This document shows positions 59,074 to 64,000 of a stretch of 64,000 bases of DNA, piece by piece. Within the stretch, counting starts at the first letter, position 1, and each line of letters begins with the position of its first letter. The position numbers were made by a program, and so were the translations under genes. The stretch comes from Bdellovibrionales bacterium RIFCSPHIGHO2_01_FULL_40_29. GTDB lineage: Bacteria > Bdellovibrionota > Bdellovibrionia > Bdellovibrionales > Bdellovibrionaceae. The notes beneath the pieces were generated by a model, which saw only the letters and a program-made list of their open reading frames with translations, was not told the origin of the DNA and searched no databases. The DNA is taken from the NCBI GenBank assembly GCA_001771815.1, contig MEPU01000007.1, forward strand, positions 1-64,000. The letters are read 5' to 3'.

Positions 59074-61224
59074 ATGCAGAGACGGTTTGATTGGAGATAC
59101 TTTGTGGTAGCCCTAGTTCTCCTGTTGGTTATTATTTATTTCACGACCGGAGTGGGATCGTATCTGACATTGGCAAGTCTCAAACAGAATCGTGATGCCC
59201 TGGTGACTTATTTTACAAATTATCCGATTGCCGTCAGTCTTGGGTTTGGATTTATTTATATTGTCACAACAGCATTATCGATTCCAGGGGCAACAGTTTT
59301 AACATTGGCAGCCGGTGCCATTTTCGGTGTATTTTATGGGACGATCATCGCTTCGCTGGCCTCCACTGTTGGGGCGACGTTATCTTTTCTAGGAGCACGA
59401 TATTTATTTCGAGAATCAGCAGAAAAAAAATTTCACGAACGCATGATAGCTATTAATCAAGGGATTCAGAAAGAGGGTTCTTTTTATCTTTTCACACTGC
59501 GGTTGATTCCCATTTTCCCATTTTTTTTAGTGAATCTGGTGATGGGGCTTACAAATTTTCCAGCTTTAAGATTTTTTCTCATCAGTCAATTAGGAATGCT
59601 TCCGGGGACTTTGGTTTATGTCAATGCAGGAACAGAGCTTTCAAAGATTGAGACACTTCGGGGAATTCTGAGCCCAGGTCTTTTGCTTTCGTTCGCGTTA
59701 CTGGGAATGATGCCACTTGTTTCAAAATGGATGGTCAGTTATTTTCGATCAAGGAAGCATCTTCGTAATTACAAAAAACCGAAAAAATTTGATTACAATA
59801 TGATTGTTATTGGTGGTGGTTCTGCGGGGCTTGTTTCGGCATATATTGCTTCGGCGGTGAAAGCCAAAGTGGCTTTGATTGAAAAACACAAAATGGGTGG
59901 AGACTGTTTAAATACCGGATGTGTGCCCAGCAAGGCCTTGATTCGATCCGCTAAGATTTTTAACTATTTTCGCCGAGCGAATGAATTTGGTTTAGAGACC
60001 ACCACAAATCCTCAGATTAATTTTTCAAAAGTGATGGAGCGGGTTCAACGGGTGATTCATGAAATTGAACCCCATGATTCTATTGAGCGTTACACGCAGT
60101 TAGGTGTCGAGTGCGTTACCGGTGAAGCAAAAATAATTTCACCATATGAAGTTCAAGTAAATGGTCAAATCCTGACGACAAAAAATATTGTGATTGCAAC
60201 AGGAGCGCGGCCTCTTGTACCAAAAATTCCAGGGTTGGAGTTGGTAAATCCCCTGACTTCAGATACTATTTGGAATCTTCGAGAGCGTCCCTCAAAATTA
60301 GTTGTTTTGGGTGGTGGTCCTATTGGCTGTGAACTGGCGCAATCATTTGCCAGATTAGGGTCACACGTGACGCTGGTGGAAATGTCGAATCGAATTATGA
60401 TCCGAGAAGATGAAGATGTTTCAGACGTTGTTACGACGTCTTTCAAAAGCGAAGGTGTCCGTATTTTAACATCACATAAGGCACTTCGTATTGAGAAGAA
60501 CGAAAATGGCGCACGTCTTATTTGTGAATGTTCCGGACAAGAGGTTGTGATAGAATTTGATCAAATTCTATTGGCGCTTGGTCGTCGAGCCAATGTCACT
60601 GGTTTTGGTTTAGAAGAGTTGGGCGTCGAGATTTCAAATCGCGGAACAGTTGTGGCCAATGAATTTTTACAAACAACAAATTTTCCCAATATTTATACAT
60701 GCGGTGATGTCACAGGCCCTTATCAATTTACTCACACGGCAGCCCACCAGGCTTGGTATGTGGCGGTGAATGCATTATTTAGTCCATTCAAATCATTCAA
60801 AGTCGATTATCGCGTGATTCCATGGTGTACTTTTAGTGATCCTGAAGTCGCACGCGTTGGTTTGAATGAAGCCGAAGCGAATGAAAAAGGAATCAAGTAT
60901 CATGTGACTAAGTATGGAATTGATGATCTGGATCGCGCCATTGCGGATAGTGAAGCCCACGGATTTGTCAAAGTTCTCACGGTGCCAGGACGTGATAAAA
61001 TTCTTGGAGTGACCATTGTTGGTCATCACGCCGGGGATATTATTTCCGAGTACGTAACCGCTATGAAATACGGATTGGGACTGAATAAAATACTGGGAAC
61101 AATACATATTTATCCCACACTCAGCGAAGCGAATAAATATGCGGCAGGTGTTTGGAAAAAACAGAATGCACCTCAGTTTGCACTGAGAATTCTGAAACAA
61201 TTTCATGACTGGCGCAGGCAATAA
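59074..61224 (+). CDS. TVP38/TMEM64 membrane domain fused to a mercuric-reductase-like flavoprotein
   Basis: A 716-residue fusion. Residues 1-225 form a TVP38/DedA-like membrane domain (SIPGATVLTLAAGAIFGVFYG, RLIPIFPFFLVNLVMGLT). Residues 240-716 are a class I pyridine-nucleotide-disulfide oxidoreductase: IGGGSAGLVSAYIA, redox pair Cys278/Cys283 in GGDCLNTGCVPSKAL, VLGGGPIGCELAQSFARLGS (NAD(P)H), TCGDVTGP and terminal HIYPTLSEA with the active-site histidine. It lacks the metal-delivering Cys pair at the C terminus of true MerA. AAGGAG precedes the start. First gene of the arsenic operon; likely a membrane-bound dithiol reductase. Confidence 0.88.
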   Translation: MQRRFDWRYFVVALVLLLVIIYFTTGVGSYLTLASLKQNRDALVTYFTNYPIAVSLGFGFIYIVTTALSIPGATVLTLAAGAIFGVFYGTIIASLASTVGATLSFLGARYLFRESAEKKFHERMIAINQGIQKEGSFYLFTLRLIPIFPFFLVNLVMGLTNFPALRFFLISQLGMLPGTLVYVNAGTELSKIETLRGILSPGLLLSFALLGMMPLVSKWMVSYFRSRKHLRNYKKPKKFDYNMIVIGGGSAGLVSAYIASAVKAKVALIEKHKMGGDCLNTGCVPSKALIRSAKIFNYFRRANEFGLETTTNPQINFSKVMERVQRVIHEIEPHDSIERYTQLGVECVTGEAKIISPYEVQVNGQILTTKNIVIATGARPLVPKIPGLELVNPLTSDTIWNLRERPSKLVVLGGGPIGCELAQSFARLGSHVTLVEMSNRIMIREDEDVSDVVTTSFKSEGVRILTSHKALRIEKNENGARLICECSGQEVVIEFDQILLALGRRANVTGFGLEELGVEISNRGTVVANEFLQTTNFPNIYTCGDVTGPYQFTHTAAHQAWYVAVNALFSPFKSFKVDYRVIPWCTFSDPEVARVGLNEAEANEKGIKYHVTKYGIDDLDRAIADSEAHGFVKVLTVPGRDKILGVTIVGHHAGDIISEYVTAMKYGLGLNKILGTIHIYPTLSEANKYAAGVWKKQNAPQFALRILKQFHDWRRQ

Positions 61225-61226
61225 AG

Positions 61227-62354
61227 ATGGTTGTCGTCATTTTGATAGCCGGACTATTTTTGGCATTTGCTAATGGAGCTAATGATAATTTTAAAGGGGT
61301 TGCAACGCTTCTCGGCAGTCGCACAACGAATTATAAAACGGCGTTGATATGGGCTTCTTTGACAACTTTTGCAGGTTCAATGGCTGCATTTTTTTTAGCT
61401 CAAAAACTTATGATAAACTTTTCAGGAAAGGGTTTGGTTCCTGATCAGATTGTTCAGTTGTCTTCATTTTCTATTTCTGTTGCTTGTGCTGCGGCACTGA
61501 CTGTGTTTTTAGCCACTCAGTTTGGATTTCCAATATCAACAACTCATGCGATCACAGGAGCACTTGTCGGTGCTGGAACATTGGCTTCTGCGGGGAATAT
61601 CAATCTTGGTAATTTAGCATCAACATTTTTTTTACCACTCTTGATCAGTCCAGTGATTGCAATTATTGGAGCCTACGGACTTTATCCAGCTTTCAGTCAC
61701 CTTCGTCGAAAACTGGGTGTGAGCCGAGAAAGCTGTATCTGTATTGGAAATGAAGTGATCATGAAGGCTCCAAAAAATTTAGCTGTGGGATCAGCAGCTG
61801 CTCAAATTCAAGTTGAGTGCTGTCCTCAAATTTCAGTTGGAACTACTGTCAGTTGTGAAGAAAGATATTTGGGGCATGTTTGGGGTTTGAGCGCAAAATC
61901 TGTTATCGACGCTGTTCATTTTTTAAGTGCAGGTCTGGTGGGTTTTGCACGAGGACTTAATGACACTCCAAAAATTGCAGCCATTTTACTTGTTGGAAAT
62001 TTTGTGGATCCACTTATTTCTATTTTTGCTGTTGCAGTCATCATGGGTGTTGGTGGTTTTGTTTCAGCAAAAAAAATTGCTGAAACAATGTCGTATCAGA
62101 TTACGGAACTGAATGATGGACAAGGCTTGTCAGCAAATCTTGTCACAAGTCTTGTGGTCATTGGCGCTTCGCAATTAGGTGTTCCAGTATCGACGACACA
62201 TGTGTCTTGCGGTTCGCTATTTGGTATCGGTGCCGTCACAAAAACGGCGCACTGGGGATCCATCTTAAAAATTGTTCTGGCCTGGTTGATCACGCTTCCT
62301 GTGGCTTGCGTATTTGGTTTTTTGGCCTTCGCTGTTTTTAGAGGAGCTTTTTAA
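61227..62354 (+). CDS. Pit-family inorganic phosphate permease with cysteine-bearing loop
   Basis: A 375-residue permease of the PiT family. The duplicated signature is present: FANGANDNFKGVATLLGSR near the start and GFARGLNDTPKIAAIL in the second half, each followed by FPISTTHAI/VPVSTTHVS. Pit proteins take up phosphate and, less selectively, arsenate. The central loop carries Cys170, Cys172, Cys198, Cys199 and Cys210, uncommon for plain Pit. The gene starts 2 bases after the TVP38 fusion and overlaps arsS (TAATG), so it is firmly in the arsenic operon and may supply arsenate. Confidence 0.88.
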   Translation: MVVVILIAGLFLAFANGANDNFKGVATLLGSRTTNYKTALIWASLTTFAGSMAAFFLAQKLMINFSGKGLVPDQIVQLSSFSISVACAAALTVFLATQFGFPISTTHAITGALVGAGTLASAGNINLGNLASTFFLPLLISPVIAIIGAYGLYPAFSHLRRKLGVSRESCICIGNEVIMKAPKNLAVGSAAAQIQVECCPQISVGTTVSCEERYLGHVWGLSAKSVIDAVHFLSAGLVGFARGLNDTPKIAAILLVGNFVDPLISIFAVAVIMGVGGFVSAKKIAETMSYQITELNDGQGLSANLVTSLVVIGASQLGVPVSTTHVSCGSLFGIGAVTKTAHWGSILKIVLAWLITLPVACVFGFLAFAVFRGAF

Positions 62355-63310
62355 TGAAAACATTTATGGATTCAATAACGGATTCGAATTTAAAGTTGAA
62401 CCGAAAACCTGTTGAAATTTTGCAAATCAATATCGGACGACTTTGTAATTTGGCTTGTCATCACTGTCACGTCGAGGCAGGACCCAAGCGTACTGAGAAT
62501 ATGGATTCGGCAACTGTTGATAAAATTATTGAGCTGCTTGCAGAATCTAAGACCATTCAAACAGTTGATTTGACGGGTGGTGCTCCTGAGTTGAATCCTC
62601 ACTTTCGCCGTTTGGTGACCTCCGCACGAGAATTGAAGAAGACTGTTATTGATCGGTGCAACTTAACAGTTCTTTATGAACCTGGTCAGGAAGAGACCGC
62701 TTTTTTTCTTAAGGAAAATAATGTTCATATTGTGGCGTCACTTCCATGTTATTCTAAAAAGAATGTTGAGCAGCAACGAGGTCGTGGTGTTTTTGATAAA
62801 AGCATCGAAGCGCTGAAGTTATTTAATAAACTGGGATATGGAAAATTTGATTCAAATTTAAAAATGGATCTTGTGTATAACCCGACGGGTCCATTTTTGC
62901 CACCAGCACAAGAAAAATTACAACATGATTACAAGATCGAATTGAAAGAGCTTTTTGATATTGAGTTTAATGAGCTTTTCACAATAACAAATATGCCGAT
63001 CAAACGATTTCTTAACGATCTAGAACGTTCTGGGAAGTGGACCGAGTATATGGAGCTGTTAGCAAATAGCTTTAATCCAACAGCGGCAAAGGGAATCATG
63101 TGTCGCAATTTGGTATCTGTCAGTTGGAATGGCGATGTTTTTGATTGTGATTTTAATCAGATGCTAGAGCTTCCGTTGGGGGCTGGTCGAAAAACACTTT
63201 GGGATTTAACATCTTTTGATGAATTAGAAAATAAACCAATAACTTTTGCAAATCACTGTTATGCCTGCACAGCAGGGGCTGGTAGCTCGTGCGGTGGGGC
63301 ATTGGTGTAA
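62354..63310 (+). CDS. arsS: Radical SAM protein ArsS (arsenosugar biosynthesis)
   Basis: A 318-residue radical SAM protein. The cluster motif CNLACHHCHVEAGP (Cys31, 35, 38) and LTGGAPELNP are followed by the C-terminal DUF3641-type region with KGIMCRNLVSVSWNG, FDCDFNQML and the closing CYACTAGAGSSCGGAL. This is the signature of ArsS, which transfers the 5'-deoxyadenosyl group to dimethylarsenite to make arsenosugar precursors. Some homologues use selenocysteine in place of a cysteine; this one is all cysteine. It is followed 10 bases later by an arsM-like gene, its expected partner. Confidence 0.92.
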   Translation: MKTFMDSITDSNLKLNRKPVEILQINIGRLCNLACHHCHVEAGPKRTENMDSATVDKIIELLAESKTIQTVDLTGGAPELNPHFRRLVTSARELKKTVIDRCNLTVLYEPGQEETAFFLKENNVHIVASLPCYSKKNVEQQRGRGVFDKSIEALKLFNKLGYGKFDSNLKMDLVYNPTGPFLPPAQEKLQHDYKIELKELFDIEFNELFTITNMPIKRFLNDLERSGKWTEYMELLANSFNPTAAKGIMCRNLVSVSWNGDVFDCDFNQMLELPLGAGRKTLWDLTSFDELENKPITFANHCYACTAGAGSSCGGALV

Positions 63311-63320
63311 GGAGAAAAAA

Positions 63321-64000
63321 ATGGAACAACCTCTTCAGGGTCTTGAAAGTGTTAAAGAGTACTATGGCAAGGTCCTTAAATCCAATCAGGATCTTAAAAC
63401 CAGTGCCTGCTGTACGGCTGAAGCGATGCCTGCGCATTTGCGAGATATTCTTCGCGATGTTCATGATGAAGTGAAAGATAAATTCTACGGTTGTGGGTCA
63501 CCAATTCCTCATGCGCTTGAAGGCAAGACCGTTCTTGATCTTGGCAGTGGAACCGGAAGGGATTGCTATATTCTTTCGAAACTTGTTGGCCCTCGGGGGC
63601 AAGTTATTGGTATCGATATGACGGATGAGCAAATTGCTGTTGCTCAAAAACATTTGGATTATCACACCAAAAAATTTGGGTACTCAGTACCAAATGTGAA
63701 ATTCATCAAAGGCTATATCGAAGATCTTGAAACGGCAGGAATAAAAAACTCCTCGATAGATCTTGTTGTTTCCAATTGTGTCATCAATCTGTCGCCCAGT
63801 AAGGAACGTGTTTTTTCAGAGATCTTTCGTGTTTTGAAGCCGGGTGGGGAACTTTATTTTTCTGATGTCTTTGCAGGTCGACGAATTCCTCAAGATCTGG
63901 CTCGGGATTCGGTGTTGGTTGGTGAATGCCTTGGGGGTGCTCTTTATACAGAAGATTTTAGGCGTATGATGGCAAAACTGGGGTCTCTGGATTATCGTTT
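63321..64000 (+). CDS. arsM: Arsenite methyltransferase ArsM-like (3' end outside window)
   Basis: The first 226 residues of a SAM-dependent methyltransferase, starting at ATG 63321 with GGAG 7 bases upstream; the frame is open to the edge. Motif I is VLDLGSGTGRD. The cysteines that bind As(III) in ArsM are at the expected places: Cys30/31 in SACCT, Cys58 in FYGCGS, Cys153 in SNCVINL and Cys203 in GECLGG. It methylates arsenite to mono- and dimethyl forms, the substrate of ArsS. The KTSACC segment is typical of ArsM proteins encoded next to arsS. Confidence 0.9.
   Translation, partial: MEQPLQGLESVKEYYGKVLKSNQDLKTSACCTAEAMPAHLRDILRDVHDEVKDKFYGCGSPIPHALEGKTVLDLGSGTGRDCYILSKLVGPRGQVIGIDMTDEQIAVAQKHLDYHTKKFGYSVPNVKFIKGYIEDLETAGIKNSSIDLVVSNCVINLSPSKERVFSEIFRVLKPGGELYFSDVFAGRRIPQDLARDSVLVGECLGGALYTEDFRRMMAKLGSLDYR

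Noticed and set aside
62354-63310. Selenocysteine in ArsS
   Set aside because: No in-frame TGA; all expected positions are cysteine.

Overview
The window reads as a chromosomal segment of an AT-rich (by eye roughly 40% G+C) Gram-negative bacterium, most likely a member of Bdellovibrionota (Bdellovibrio/Pseudobdellovibrio type). The reasons are the dense set of secreted hydrolases and lipoproteins (two subtilisins, secreted HNH and EEP nucleases, a transglutaminase-elicitor-like protein, an L,D-transpeptidase, a lytic-transglycosylase-like protein, a CE1-type esterase), an N-terminal cysteine in an FQNCS context, a TonB-dependent receptor, and many short secreted orphans. The taxonomic call is inference. 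No phage, insertion sequence, CRISPR array or rRNA is visible; one tRNA gene is present.

Layout. 1-3.8 kb: tail of an unknown gene, an MNT/HEPN toxin-antitoxin pair, tRNA-Met(CAT), a lone pstS, a pseudo-receiver protein and a newly noticed 34-residue small ORF. 4-14 kb: secreted HNH nuclease, radical SAM/SPASM protein, hflX, a transglutaminase-elicitor-like protein, and a lipoprotein block with two convergent S8 proteases and a K/E/Q/D tandem-repeat lipoprotein. 14-21.8 kb: secreted EEP nuclease, lysozyme-fold protein, DUF883/holin-like membrane pair, YkuD transpeptidase, small hydrophilic proteins, and a KefB-like cation/proton antiporter. 21.8-28.4 kb: a trehalose/glucose block (ROK kinase, MarR regulator, otsB, a membrane-anchored otsA, divergent GH15 trehalase-like enzyme, CBS protein). 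28.5-33.6 kb: orphan secreted protein, Hsp20, secreted esterase, a pseudouridine-synthase/methyltransferase fusion, YaiI. 33.7-39.9 kb: an iron-uptake set (periplasmic Fe-binding protein, TonB-like protein, FecA-like receptor, imelysin lipoprotein, with a di-iron fatty-acid hydroxylase between). 39.9-46 kb: secreted orphans, an asparaginase II homologue and a protein with a very recent internal duplication.

46-64 kb is the most distinctive part. It holds a Na+/H+ antiporter plus CLC pair, a sulfide:quinone-oxidoreductase-like flavoprotein divergent from an ArsR regulator that heads a TolC-RND-DUF2892 efflux operon with no periplasmic adaptor, and then an arsenic block. The arsenic block has a SelD-type FAD oxidoreductase, a TVP38 membrane domain fused to a mercuric-reductase-like flavoprotein, a Pit phosphate permease with a cysteine-bearing loop, radical SAM ArsS, and an ArsM-like methyltransferase cut by the window end. 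TVP38-oxidoreductase, Pit, ArsS and ArsM run in one tightly packed operon, which points to uptake and organification of arsenic. This is the best candidate for an under-described system here.

Most start codons were chosen from visible Shine-Dalgarno sequences and signal peptides. Family names rest on recognised motifs, not database searches.
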